The notes below the pieces were generated by a model, which was given only the letters and a program-made list of their open reading frames with translations, had not been told where the DNA came from and did not search any database. A DNA stretch of 64,000 nucleotides from contig NZ_LT963430.1 of assembly GCF_900199405.1 (NCBI RefSeq), forward strand, positions 3,483,894 through 3,547,893, written 5' to 3'. The position numbers and the translations under genes were made by a program. Below, in pieces: positions 8,412 to 16,875 of this stretch (its first letter is position 1; each line of letters opens with the position of its first letter). This DNA comes from Beduinella massiliensis. GTDB taxonomy: Bacteria > Bacillota > Clostridia > Christensenellales > Aristaeellaceae.

Positions 8412-9299
8412 TCAATCACACAGGCATTCGTTGTCGCTCAGCGCTTTTTTGAGAATCGACCTTTGATCGTCGCTCAATCCTCCAAAGGGCCGCATGCAGG
8501 CGCTCGAACAGATGCCCATCAGGCAAAGCGCCTCCTTTTCCGCAGCCATCAGCCCCAGCGACAGGAGGGTTTCAACCACTGCGTTTACCTGGCCCTGAAT
8601 TTTCAGCGCCTCCCGCATACGCCCCGCTTGGAAGAGGCGATACATGGCAACGAATTTCTCGGCCATGAAGTTATAAGTGCTCCCGATGCCGCCGTCCGCT
8701 CCCATGCTGAGCCCTGCCAGAAACATCTCGTCCAGCCCATTCATGACCACCAGGTCGGAACGAATCCGCCGCATGCGTTCCAGCATGAAAAAATCGCTGC
8801 TGGTGTGCTTGACGCCCAGAAACCGGCCGTCCTCCAGCAGTGGACGCAGGTCTTCCACCGTCAGCCTGACGCCCGAATAGCCGGGGATATTGTAAATCAG
8901 AACCGGCCTTTTCGCCGCGTCCGCCAGCGTCAGATAGTAACGGCGGATTTCCTCCGCAGTAAAAGGATAATAGAACGGAGGCACGGAGCTGACGGCGTCC
9001 ACGCCCAACCGTGCGGCATGGCGCGCCAGCTCCTCGGCCTGCGCCTGCGAGATACAGCCTACGTGGGCGATGACCGGCAGCGCATGGTTCACCTCGGCCA
9101 TGACGGTCTCCAGGATTTCCATGCGCTGCGCGCCCGTGAGCAAAAACACCTCTGCCGTGCTGCCGCACACGTAAAAGCCATTCACACCCTTTTCCATGTT
9201 CATGCGCACCAGCCTGCGAAGCGCCGCTCGATCCACGTTTCCCCCCGCGTCAAAAGGCGTCATCAGCGCCGGATAGATCCCTTTAAATTCTGTCATCAT
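8412..9299 (-). CDS. DapA/NanA-family class I aldolase or lyase
   Basis: 295-residue (beta/alpha)8 Schiff-base enzyme of the dihydrodipicolinate synthase / N-acetylneuraminate lyase superfamily. The Schiff-base lysine is K164 (GVKHTSSD), the catalytic tyrosine Y136 (YNIPGYSG), and the carboxylate-binding loop GSTAE is at 46-50. IGSTYNF and GSTAE look more like the NanA / 2-keto-3-deoxy-acid aldolase branch than true DapA (GTTGE). It is the last gene of the nine-gene operon and overlaps the EamA gene stop. With an enolase-superfamily dehydratase upstream, cleavage of a 2-keto-3-deoxy sugar acid to pyruvate plus an aldehyde is the simplest role; true sialic-acid lyase activity is less likely because no other nan genes are present. 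Confidence 0.85.
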   Translation of the reverse strand: MMTEFKGIYPALMTPFDAGGNVDRAALRRLVRMNMEKGVNGFYVCGSTAEVFLLTGAQRMEILETVMAEVNHALPVIAHVGCISQAQAEELARHAARLGVDAVSSVPPFYYPFTAEEIRRYYLTLADAAKRPVLIYNIPGYSGVRLTVEDLRPLLEDGRFLGVKHTSSDFFMLERMRRIRSDLVVMNGLDEMFLAGLSMGADGGIGSTYNFMAEKFVAMYRLFQAGRMREALKIQGQVNAVVETLLSLGLMAAEKEALCLMGICSSACMRPFGGLSDDQRSILKKALSDNECLCD

Positions 9300-10195
9300 G
9301 CCTTTTCCGGCCTACGGCCGGTTCTCTCCTTTCCCTCCCAGAGCAGCGTGCTGCCGGCCATGACCAGCGCAAGCGCCGCGTAAAGGGCCGCCCCGCCCCT
9401 GGCCTCTCCCAGAATCAGCAGCGACATAAGTGGCGCGAGGACCGGTTTGATGAAAAAGACGAGAGACGCCATGAAAGCGCCTGCCTTTTCCATCGCCTTA
9501 AAGTAGGACAAATAGCCCAGCCCGGTCACCACGACGCCCAGGAAGAGCAGAACGCCAACGCTCCGCACGTCAAGCGTTTGCACGCTGAGCGGGATTCCCG
9601 CGGCGGCGAGTACCAGGCCCAGCAGAGCCGTCCCGATGGAAAAGGAGAGCCCGATCTGTACAGAGGTTGGAATCCTGCCCAGCGCCCGCTTGCCGAGCAC
9701 CGTAAAAAGGCTCATCGCCGCCGCTGCGAGGAACGCCAACAGCACAGACCAGACGTTCTCCGCCGCTGCGCCTCCCCCGCCAACGGCGACGCCCACCATG
9801 CACAGCGCAAGCGCCGCCGCCCGCCGCCGGGTCAGCCTCTCTTGCAGCAGCCACGCCGCGAACGCCGCGGTCATCACCGAATTGGCGGAGAAGATCACCG
9901 CTATCATCGCCGCCGAATTTGCGCTGAAAACAGCCGCCTGCAAAAAGCCCATGCTGATACAGACGCACAGAATGCCCCGCGCCGCCAGCCCCAGCAGGTC
10001 GCGGCAGCTCAGCGCAAGGCGCTGCTTTCTGATCGTGCGAACCGCCATCGGCAGCAGCAGGAGGCTGCCAATGAGGAAGCGGAGGAATGTCAGCGCCAGA
10101 GGATCGACTTGACCTGCCAGCAGCTTGCTGGCAGGCTCCATGGCCGCGAAGGCGACCGCGGTAAAGAGCACGTATAAGAAATTCTTTTTGTTCAT
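9296..10195 (-). CDS. EamA/DMT family transporter
   Basis: 299-residue inner-membrane protein with about ten hydrophobic helices in two EamA repeats (FAAMEPASKLLAGQVDPLALTFLRF opens the first; a second begins near LFTVLGKRALGR). Members of the drug/metabolite transporter superfamily mostly export small metabolites. GAGGGAAC is directly before the ATG. It sits between the oxidoreductase and aldolase genes of the operon with only a 36-base gap, so it may export a by-product such as a released aglycone or an intermediate; that role is inference. Confidence 0.85.
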   Translation of the reverse strand: MNKKNFLYVLFTAVAFAAMEPASKLLAGQVDPLALTFLRFLIGSLLLLPMAVRTIRKQRLALSCRDLLGLAARGILCVCISMGFLQAAVFSANSAAMIAVIFSANSVMTAAFAAWLLQERLTRRRAAALALCMVGVAVGGGGAAAENVWSVLLAFLAAAAMSLFTVLGKRALGRIPTSVQIGLSFSIGTALLGLVLAAAGIPLSVQTLDVRSVGVLLFLGVVVTGLGYLSYFKAMEKAGAFMASLVFFIKPVLAPLMSLLILGEARGGAALYAALALVMAGSTLLWEGKERTGRRPEKA

Positions 10196-10231
10196 GTTCC
10201 CTCGCTGCGCCCGCTTCTGCGCGCCTCTGCG

Positions 10232-11422
10232 TTATATGTCGGGGATGACGATCTTTACTTCCTGGCCCAGATCGCTTGAGCGGACAATGCCGTCGATGAT
10301 GGCCTGGTTGTACAGGATTTGGCTCGCGGGCACCGGCGCTTCGCCGCCTTCCTTGCAGGCGTCTAGGAAGGAACGGATCTTCCGATCGAACAGGTCGATG
10401 CCCTCGTTCTCGATGACCGGAATTTCCATGCAGGTCTCCATCCCGCCAAATTGCATATAGGCCTTCATCGGGCCGCCCACGGTCCCGTTCCAGCACTCGG
10501 TGGAGGGGATGCGCAGGCCTGCCTTGGTGCCGAAGATCAGCGTGTCGCCCGGCGTGTCCATGTTCATGGCCCATGCGATGCGGAAGTCCAGCACGATGCC
10601 GCCCTCCAGGCGGACGAAGGCGGCCGCAAAGTCGTCCACGCCAAACTTTTGCGCGTATTCAGGGTGCGTGCGATAGTACTCCGGCTTATTGCCGAAAAAG
10701 GCGCCCCGAAAGCCGGTCACGGTCAGCGGCCTGGGATAGCCGACGGCATTGAGCACCATGTCCAGCGAGTAACAGCCGATGTCGCCGACGGCGCCGATGC
10801 CGGCCGTGCGCTCTTCGATAAAGCTGGTGCCAAAGGGGACCGGAATGCCGCGCCGCCGCCCCCCGCCGGTCTGGATGTAGTACACCTCGCCCAGTTCGCC
10901 CGACTGCACGATCTCCTTGATCTTGCGCATGTTAGGATCAAAGCGGGGCTGAAAGCCGATGGACAGCACCTTTCCGCTGCGCTTCTCCGCGCGCAGAATC
11001 TCAACCGCCTCCTCCAGCGTGACGCACATCGGCTTCTCGAGCAGCACGTGCACGCCCGCGTTCAGCGCGTCGATGGCGCACTGCGCATGGGTCCGGTTAT
11101 ACGTGCACACGCTGACGCAATCGAGCTGCTCTTTTTCGAGCATTTCCCTGTGATTGGTATAGGTGTGAACCCCCGAAACACCATGCCGTTCAAAGAACGC
11201 GCCGGCCTTCCCCTCGACGATGTCCGCGCCTGCCACGACGTCCACGTCCGGCATTTTAAGATAGCTGGCGATGTGCGCCGCCGCGATCCAGCCCGTGCCG
11301 ATGATGCCCACCCGCACGCGGCGTCGCACGTCTACGCCCGCGCCTTCTTCGTTGTCCTTCTTGAAGAGGTTTAAAATGTCGTCTCCCGCCTGGTTTCGGC
11401 TGGTTATCCGTTTCATGGCCAT
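10232..11422 (-). CDS. Gfo/Idh/MocA family NAD(P)-dependent oxidoreductase, DgpA-like
   Basis: 396 residues. A 36-residue N-terminal extension precedes the Rossmann motif GIIGTGWIAAAH (39-50). The catalytic lysine of the EKP motif is K130 (LLEKPM). The C-terminal domain has GGGRRRGIP (186-194) and GDIGCYSLD (213-221), where Y218 stands at the place that is His in inositol dehydrogenases but Tyr in glucose-fructose oxidoreductase. Enzymes of this kind oxidise a sugar hydroxyl, often C3 of a glycoside. In known bacterial C-glycoside degradation such an enzyme makes the 3-oxo-glycoside that the deglycosidase pair then cleaves. Here it is three bases downstream of the TIM-barrel gene, with its GGGAGG site inside that gene's end. 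Confidence 0.88.
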   Translation of the reverse strand: MAMKRITSRNQAGDDILNLFKKDNEEGAGVDVRRRVRVGIIGTGWIAAAHIASYLKMPDVDVVAGADIVEGKAGAFFERHGVSGVHTYTNHREMLEKEQLDCVSVCTYNRTHAQCAIDALNAGVHVLLEKPMCVTLEEAVEILRAEKRSGKVLSIGFQPRFDPNMRKIKEIVQSGELGEVYYIQTGGGRRRGIPVPFGTSFIEERTAGIGAVGDIGCYSLDMVLNAVGYPRPLTVTGFRGAFFGNKPEYYRTHPEYAQKFGVDDFAAAFVRLEGGIVLDFRIAWAMNMDTPGDTLIFGTKAGLRIPSTECWNGTVGGPMKAYMQFGGMETCMEIPVIENEGIDLFDRKIRSFLDACKEGGEAPVPASQILYNQAIIDGIVRSSDLGQEVKIVIPDI

Positions 11423-11425
11423 TTT

Positions 11426-12415
11426 TCATTCCTCCCTGTTCCCTGCGAGCAGGCGCTTTTCCATGCGAATGTGTTCCCGAACCTGTTCGGCTGCGGGGTA
11501 TTGGTCAGCGTCGTAGCAATAGTGCCCTTCGTACTCGCTGATGAGATAGCCGGCAAAGCCGCTGCGCTCGATGACATCCAGCAGCCTGGCATAGGGAATC
11601 GTCTTCTCCTCGCCGTCCTGCATGTGATAAAACTTGGTGTGAAAATGGGTCACGTATTTCATGACCTCCGCGAGTTCATCTGGCCGGTACGGCCGGTAAA
11701 GGGCGAACAGTTCCTCCGCGAGTTCCCCGGCGTATGCGCTGTCGTCGTGCGCGCGCAGATAATCACGCGCCGTTTGAAGCCCGGCATCCTCTGCCAGGAG
11801 CTCCAGCAACGCGTCGATGGTCTCCCTTCGCACGCCGTGCTGCGCATAGGCGTCGAGCCAGCCGTCGTAGGGATACTCCTGATAGATGCCCGTGTCCACC
11901 ACCACGCCGATATACGGCGTATCCAGATCGCGGAACGCCTTGAGGAACCTCTGCCAGATCTCCGTATCAAATCTGTGCGGCGGATGAATCTCGACGCCGA
12001 CCTTGACCTGATACTTTTCCGCCCACGGCGCCACGCGGCAGAGCAGCTCCGGGGAAATCGCGTGCTGCGTGCGCACGACGGACGCGCCCATCTCGTAAGC
12101 GTTGCGGATGTCGTTTACCGTGCTCATGACCTTTTCCTCATCGGTGAGAAACCGGTCGCTGCGCAGGCCGCTGTCCAGATGCGCGCTGTAGCAGAAGGGC
12201 TCCAATTCCAGCGCTTCGCATCGGGCGCGCAGGTCGTGAAGCCACCGCTTGGTGGGGTAGGGAAATCCCGGCATCATCTGGGAAGCCACGATTTCAATCG
12301 CCTCTCCCCCGGCTTCCTTTGCCTTGCGCAGGGCGTCATCGAGGGAGAGCCGCTTCAAGTAGTATTCGCTGGAATAGGAAAACAGCGATACGCCCAATCT
12401 GATCGCCTGTGTCAT
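11426..12415 (-). CDS. Xylose-isomerase-like TIM-barrel protein; candidate C-glycoside deglycosidase alpha subunit
   Basis: 329 residues counted from the ATG at 12415, which overlaps the DUF6379 stop by 4 bases; the open frame extends further upstream but that part overlaps the previous gene and is unlikely. Sugar phosphate isomerase/epimerase fold with the expected metal ligands: E142 (GVEIHPPH), D174 (VVVDTG), a His in THFHTKFYH (257-264), and E294/E296 (ISEYEGH). Genes of this type paired with DUF6379 encode the metal-dependent heterodimer that cuts the carbon-carbon bond of 3-oxo-C-glycosides. The pairing, order and coupling here match that architecture. Alternatives are an epimerase or isomerase acting on a 3-keto sugar. 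Confidence 0.82.
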   Translation of the reverse strand: MTQAIRLGVSLFSYSSEYYLKRLSLDDALRKAKEAGGEAIEIVASQMMPGFPYPTKRWLHDLRARCEALELEPFCYSAHLDSGLRSDRFLTDEEKVMSTVNDIRNAYEMGASVVRTQHAISPELLCRVAPWAEKYQVKVGVEIHPPHRFDTEIWQRFLKAFRDLDTPYIGVVVDTGIYQEYPYDGWLDAYAQHGVRRETIDALLELLAEDAGLQTARDYLRAHDDSAYAGELAEELFALYRPYRPDELAEVMKYVTHFHTKFYHMQDGEEKTIPYARLLDVIERSGFAGYLISEYEGHYCYDADQYPAAEQVREHIRMEKRLLAGNREE

Positions 12416-12867
12416 GCCGCGCCGCTCCCTTCGCCTGTAAAGTCGAGCGTGCGCTCGCCCGTGGATGTGACGACCTTGCACACGCCGAAGTACGCGGAAT
12501 ACCCGTAGCGCAGCCTCATCACCGCGCCGACGCGGTGCGTTCCCTCGAGGCCGCCCTCGTGCAGCACCTCTATGACGGCGCAGTCGTTCACGTTCCAGTA
12601 TTCCTTATACATCTGCGGCAGTTCCTCCATCCGGAACCGCTTGTCGTTCAGCAGCAGCTCCATCTGCTCCGGATCGATCGGCTCCCCGTCCAGGGTAAAG
12701 CGCAGCTCCTCGATGCAGGACAGGTAATTGCCCCTGAAATTCGGCATGCGGATCTGAAAGCGAAAGCCGATCCTGCGTCCGCACACCTCGACGCTTTGCG
12801 CGCCCTCAGGCCAGACCAGAAACGCATCGTAGGCCTTTTGATTGTTAATCAGTCCCATCTTGTCCAC
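12412..12867 (-). CDS. DUF6379 protein; candidate C-glycoside deglycosidase beta subunit
   Basis: 151 residues, soluble, beta-rich. Recognisable family features: GFRFQIRMPNFRG (29-41), LSCIEELRFTLDGE soon after, W in KEYWNVND, and a C-terminal GGLEGTHRVGAVMRLRYGY. These fit the small subunit of bacterial C-glycoside deglycosidases (DUF6379), a beta-sandwich that packs against the TIM-barrel subunit. The gene lies 3 bases after the permease stop and overlaps the start of the TIM-barrel gene by 4 bases, consistent with a stoichiometric complex. I recognise the family by motif pattern only; a profile search would settle it. An internal ATG at codon 4 is an alternative start. Confidence 0.75.
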   Translation of the reverse strand: MDKMGLINNQKAYDAFLVWPEGAQSVEVCGRRIGFRFQIRMPNFRGNYLSCIEELRFTLDGEPIDPEQMELLLNDKRFRMEELPQMYKEYWNVNDCAVIEVLHEGGLEGTHRVGAVMRLRYGYSAYFGVCKVVTSTGERTLDFTGEGSGAA

Positions 12868-12870
12868 CTC

Positions 12871-14568
12871 CTATGCCCGGTCGATCATGGAGCGTCCGGT
12901 GACCTTCTGTGCCAGGATGACCAACCCCGTCACCAACATGAAGACCACCGTACCGAAGGCCGCTGCCTGCGGCAAGCCGCCCGCGCCATCCCACAGGTCG
13001 AGGATCGCCGTGGCGACGACGTCCGTACCCGCGTTGCGGAGCATGACGGAGCTGCTCAGCTCCGGAAACGCCATGACAAACGTCAGAATCCAGGCGTACA
13101 GCATGCCCGTCCTGGCCAGCGGTATGGTAACCTTCCGCATGGTTCTGCCCCAGGAAGCGCCGGAAATCCGGCTCGCCTCCTCCAATTCCGTGTTGATCTG
13201 AATGAGCGCCGATTGGCAGTAGCGCACGCCTGAGGGCAGCATGCGCGTGACGTATGCCACCAGAAGCAGCCAAATCGTGCCGTACAGGTGCAGTTGATTC
13301 AGAGGCTTGCTCAGGTACATGAAGATCAGGCCCATGGCCAGCGCCGTGCCGGAGATGCCCGAGGGCATGTTGCACAGGTACTCCAGCACCCCCCTGCCGC
13401 GCACCCTTGCGCGGACGATGATATACCCTGCAATCAGGCCCAGCAGCACCACGCAGGTCGCCGTCATCGCGCCCAGGAAAAGGCTGTTTTTGAAGGCTGT
13501 AATCGCGACATCGCTGTCGAGCAGCGTAATATAATTTTGAAGCGTCCAGTTGCTTCTTTCAAACCCATTGCCCACCGAGCGCATGAACGACGCCATCAGC
13601 AGCGTGCAATACGGGATGACGAACCCAAACAGCGCGTAGACGAGCCCCAGCGCCGAAAACAGATGGCGCGCGCGTCCCAGCTTCATCACGCTGGGGCGAA
13701 ATCCCTTTGCGGAAATGGTCGAATACTTCTTGCTCGAGCGCACCGTGCGCCGGTAGAAAAACACCGCCAGAAGCGACAGCGCGGTAACGGTTACGGAAAG
13801 CACCGCGCCCATCTTGAAGTCCATGACCGTAATCGACTCGCGAATCTTCGTCGTAAGCACGTTGATGTTCAGCATGCGCGGCACGCCGTACAACGCGAGC
13901 GACTGGCCGAAGGAGAGAATTAATCCGGAGAGGATCGCCGGTCTGACCAGCGGGATGGTGACGTCCAGCGAGGCCCGCCGGGCGCCAGCGCCGGACATGC
14001 GCGCGGCTTCCTCCAGGTAAGGATCCATATTTTCCATGGCCGGAAATACCATCATGAAGATGGTGGCGATGCCCTGCGGCAGCCCCAGGATCACCAAAGA
14101 CCAGACCGAATAGATGTTGACCGGCCCGTACGTGGTGTCAAGCCGCAGCAAAAAGCGCAGCGCGCGGTTGACGAAGCCCACGTTCGGCCCCGCCAGGATG
14201 ATATAGGCCAGGGTGATTAAGAAGGGCGGGGTCATGATGGCGATGATGATGGTGCTCTTGACGAGGGTCTTAAATCGCATGTTCGTGCGGCTGACGCCAA
14301 AGGCCAGCGTCACGCCCAGCAGCGTCCCCAGGCCGCCGATTCCAACGGCGACCATCAGCGTGTTGAGCAACGCCTCCCGGATGCTCCCGCGCCGGAAGTA
14401 CTTGATGAAATTCTGAAGGGTAAACGCGCCTGACTCGTCCGTAACGCCTTCAAAGACCATGTAGCCGATCGGCACCAGCACCAGCAGCGCGATCGTCAGG
14501 CATACGGCGGCAAACAAAATGGAGCTCGCCTGAAAAGACCGCCTGGGTTTGGGGTTTGTGTCAGCCAT
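12871..14568 (-). CDS. ABC transporter permease with two fused transmembrane domains (iron/thiamine/polyamine type)
   Basis: 565 residues with about twelve helices in two halves, each a full permease domain: the first ends near residue 265 with the EAA loop at EEAARMSGAGARRASLDVTI, the second has EEASRISGASWGRTMRKVTI near 470. Such two-in-one permeases are typical of FbpB/ThiP-like importers. It has a basic N-terminus (MADTNPKPRRSF) and no signal peptide. It works with the binding protein and ATPase of the same operon. The enolase-type gene is inserted between ATPase and permease, tying catabolism and uptake into one transcript. Confidence 0.9.
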   Translation of the reverse strand: MADTNPKPRRSFQASSILFAAVCLTIALLVLVPIGYMVFEGVTDESGAFTLQNFIKYFRRGSIREALLNTLMVAVGIGGLGTLLGVTLAFGVSRTNMRFKTLVKSTIIIAIMTPPFLITLAYIILAGPNVGFVNRALRFLLRLDTTYGPVNIYSVWSLVILGLPQGIATIFMMVFPAMENMDPYLEEAARMSGAGARRASLDVTIPLVRPAILSGLILSFGQSLALYGVPRMLNINVLTTKIRESITVMDFKMGAVLSVTVTALSLLAVFFYRRTVRSSKKYSTISAKGFRPSVMKLGRARHLFSALGLVYALFGFVIPYCTLLMASFMRSVGNGFERSNWTLQNYITLLDSDVAITAFKNSLFLGAMTATCVVLLGLIAGYIIVRARVRGRGVLEYLCNMPSGISGTALAMGLIFMYLSKPLNQLHLYGTIWLLLVAYVTRMLPSGVRYCQSALIQINTELEEASRISGASWGRTMRKVTIPLARTGMLYAWILTFVMAFPELSSSVMLRNAGTDVVATAILDLWDGAGGLPQAAAFGTVVFMLVTGLVILAQKVTGRSMIDRA

Positions 14569-14583
14569 CTCGTATCACCGCCT

Positions 14584-15672
14584 TCATTTCACTTCGTACC
14601 GGTCAATGGCGGACTGCGTAAACTTCAGGCCCAGCCCCGGCTCCGTTCGGGCAAGCGCGAAGCCATCCTCCGTGCGCACCGGTTCCTCGAAAAACCTTTG
14701 AAACCACGGTATGTACTCCACAAACAGCGCGTTGGGCACGCAGCACTGCACCTGGGCCGTCACCTCCATGACGAAGTGGGGCGAAATCCGAATGCCCTGC
14801 GCGTCGCAATAAGCGGCCACGCGCATCCATTCGGTGATGCCGCCCACGCGGATCACGTCGGCCTGGATGTAGGAAACCAGCCGGTCGCGAATGTACTCGT
14901 CACAGTCGTGTATGCCGAAAAAGTTTTCGCCCGTCGCGAGCGGAATGCCGATCTGCTCAGCGATGGCGCGGTGTCCCTGAGGGTCACGAAGCGAAATCGG
15001 CTCCTCCAGCCAGAAGACATCGTACTCCTGCAGGCGTTTTCCCAGACGGATCGCCGCCGGGACGTCCAGAATGGTGTTCGCGTCGATGAACAGCTTCGCA
15101 TCGCTCCCCAGCGCCAGACGCAGCTTTTCAAGGCGCAGGGCATCCGTCTCCAGCCCCGCGCGGCCGACCTGAATCTTGACGCCCAGCATCTTCTTCTCCG
15201 CCACAAGCTCCCGGGCACGCTCCACCATTTCCTCCACCGGCAGGCCGATCCACCCGGCTACGCTGGCGTACATCGGCACCCTGTCCCGATACTTGCCCAG
15301 GATGCCGCAGATCGGTTGGCCGACGGCCTTGCTGTAAATGTCCCACAGCGCCAAGTCGATGCCCGCAGCGCCCAGCACGGTAATGCCCGCAAAGCCCGCC
15401 TGCCGCAGCTCCCAAAGCAGGAAGGCGGACAGCGCCTTTACCTCGGTCGGGTCCCTGCCCATGAGCAGGGCGCGGATATCCGTATCGATCAGCGTCTTGA
15501 TCGCATGTCCTCCGAATCCGTCGGTATAGGTATATCCATAGCCGGTGAGTCCCTCGTCCGTCTCAATCTCCACCAATACGATTTCCATGTAAGCGCGCGA
15601 CTTCGTCTGGTTGATCAGCGCGGTTTCGACGGGCGTATGCAGCAGCTTCGTGCGAATGTCCGTAATCTTCAT
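14584..15672 (-). CDS. Enolase superfamily protein, mandelate racemase/sugar acid dehydratase-like
   Basis: 362 residues from the ATG at 15672, which has GGAAGG 11 bases upstream; an in-frame ATG at 15696 lies before that site and is less likely. Metal ligands D197 (FIDANT), E223 (LEEP) and E249 (TGEN) are in place, as is the D272/H299 dyad (QADVIR and SPHF) of the mandelate racemase subgroup. The usual KxK motif reads K166-I-Q168, so only one of the two lysines is kept, a pattern found in some acid-sugar dehydratases. Probable reaction: dehydration of a sugar acid to a 2-keto-3-deoxy acid, which the DapA/NanA-type aldolase could then split. Confidence 0.85.
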   Translation of the reverse strand: MKITDIRTKLLHTPVETALINQTKSRAYMEIVLVEIETDEGLTGYGYTYTDGFGGHAIKTLIDTDIRALLMGRDPTEVKALSAFLLWELRQAGFAGITVLGAAGIDLALWDIYSKAVGQPICGILGKYRDRVPMYASVAGWIGLPVEEMVERARELVAEKKMLGVKIQVGRAGLETDALRLEKLRLALGSDAKLFIDANTILDVPAAIRLGKRLQEYDVFWLEEPISLRDPQGHRAIAEQIGIPLATGENFFGIHDCDEYIRDRLVSYIQADVIRVGGITEWMRVAAYCDAQGIRISPHFVMEVTAQVQCCVPNALFVEYIPWFQRFFEEPVRTEDGFALARTEPGLGLKFTQSAIDRYEVK

Positions 15673-15715
15673 ACAGCCTTGTTCCTTCCCAACCAAATTT
15701 GTTTCGGACGGCCCG

Positions 15716-16807
15716 TCAGTCCTTTGTCAAAATGCACGCGTCCGGTGTAAAGTAGCAGACGGCCTTTTCCCCAGCCGCATAGCGCAGCGGCGGCGTGGAT
15801 TGGATGCGGCAGCTTTCCTTGATGCCATCCACCCGAACAAAGTAGTTGACGATGCTGCCGGTAAAGCTGACGTTTTCAATGCGCGCCTCGAGGCGGTTGT
15901 ACTGTAAATCCCGATTCCAGGCGTCGAAGACGATGTTTTCGGGCCGGATCAGCAAATTACAGCGTTCGCCCGGCTTTAAATTGCGGTCGCTCCATGCGGC
16001 GGCCAGTAGCTGACCGTTCGGCAGGCGCACGCGGCAGCAGCTCTCCTCCACGGAGACGACCTCGGCGTCCAGCTTGTTGATCAGCCCGATAAACCCGGCG
16101 ACAAAGCTGCTGCGCGGGTGCGCGTAGATCTCCTCCGGCGCGCCCTGCTGCAGAATGCGCCCCTCTCGCATGATGACGATCTCGTCGGAGACTGCCAGCG
16201 CCTCATCCTGAGAGTGGGTCACGTACACCGCCGTAATGCCGAGCCGTTGCTGAAGCGTCCGAATTTCAAAGCGCATGTTTTCGCGCAGCTTGGCGTCCAG
16301 GTTGCACAGGGGCTCGTCCAGCAAAAGGATGGCCGGCTCGTTCGCCAGCGCCCTCGCCAGCGCGACGCGCTGCTGCTGGCCGCCGGACAGCTGGGTCGGG
16401 TATCGATCCTGATAATCAGCGAGCCCGACCAGGCTCAGCGTTTCCCGAACCTTCTTTTCGATGTCGCTCCTCGGCTGCTTCTTGATTTTCAGTCCATAGG
16501 CCACGTTGTCAGACACGGTCATGTGCGGCCAAACCGCATAGCTCTGAAACACCATGCCCATGTTGCGCTTTTCCGGCAGCACCACGCGCTTTGAATCGGA
16601 CAGCACCTCGCCGTCCACGACGATTTCTCCCTCCGTCGGCGTCTCCAGTCCCGCGATCATGCGCAGCGTGGTCGTCTTGCCGCAGCCGCTGGGGCCAAGG
16701 AAGGAAAACAGCTTCCCCTGCCCGATGCTCAGGTCGATATGGTCAACCGCCGTCACCGAGCCGTAACGCTTCACCAGGTTTTTGATCTCCAGCTTTTGAT
16801 CGCTCAT
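15716..16807 (-). CDS. ABC transporter ATP-binding protein (PotA/FbpC type)
   Basis: 363 residues from the ATG at 16807 (MSDQKLEIKN); the frame extends upstream to 16879, but that stretch codes for an unlikely Arg/Cys-rich leader that overlaps a hairpin. Walker A GPSGCGKTT at 38-46, Q-loop (FQSYAVWPHM), signature LSGGQQQR, Walker B ILLLDEP, D-loop NLDAKLR and switch His (YVTHSQDEA) are intact. The C-terminal 110 residues have the TOBE domain of the CUT1/iron/polyamine ATPases. It energises the fused permease at 12871-14568. Confidence 0.93.
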   Translation of the reverse strand: MSDQKLEIKNLVKRYGSVTAVDHIDLSIGQGKLFSFLGPSGCGKTTTLRMIAGLETPTEGEIVVDGEVLSDSKRVVLPEKRNMGMVFQSYAVWPHMTVSDNVAYGLKIKKQPRSDIEKKVRETLSLVGLADYQDRYPTQLSGGQQQRVALARALANEPAILLLDEPLCNLDAKLRENMRFEIRTLQQRLGITAVYVTHSQDEALAVSDEIVIMREGRILQQGAPEEIYAHPRSSFVAGFIGLINKLDAEVVSVEESCCRVRLPNGQLLAAAWSDRNLKPGERCNLLIRPENIVFDAWNRDLQYNRLEARIENVSFTGSIVNYFVRVDGIKESCRIQSTPPLRYAAGEKAVCYFTPDACILTKD

Positions 16808-16828
16808 CGTTCCATATCCTCTCTGCCG

Positions 16829-16863
16829 GCGCTTGCGCCGGCACGGCGTACCGGCGCAAGCGC
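16829..16863 (-). promoter_or_regulatory. Intercistronic 13-bp hairpin after the binding-protein gene
   Basis: GCGCTTGCGCCGG (16829-16841) and CCGGCGCAAGCGC (16851-16863) are perfect inverted repeats with a 9-base loop. No T-run follows on the minus strand. Position between the binding protein stop and the ATPase start suggests an mRNA 3' stabiliser or partial terminator that lets the binding protein be made in excess. An alternative shorter stem (GCCGGCG/CGCCGGC) overlaps it. Confidence 0.7.
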
Positions 16864-16875
16864 ACAGCGGCTTCA

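Noticed and set aside
8412-9299. Sialic acid catabolism gene (nanA)
   Set aside because: Motifs are close to NanA, but no nanE, nanK or sialic transporter is present, and the operon context points to a sugar-acid aldolase.
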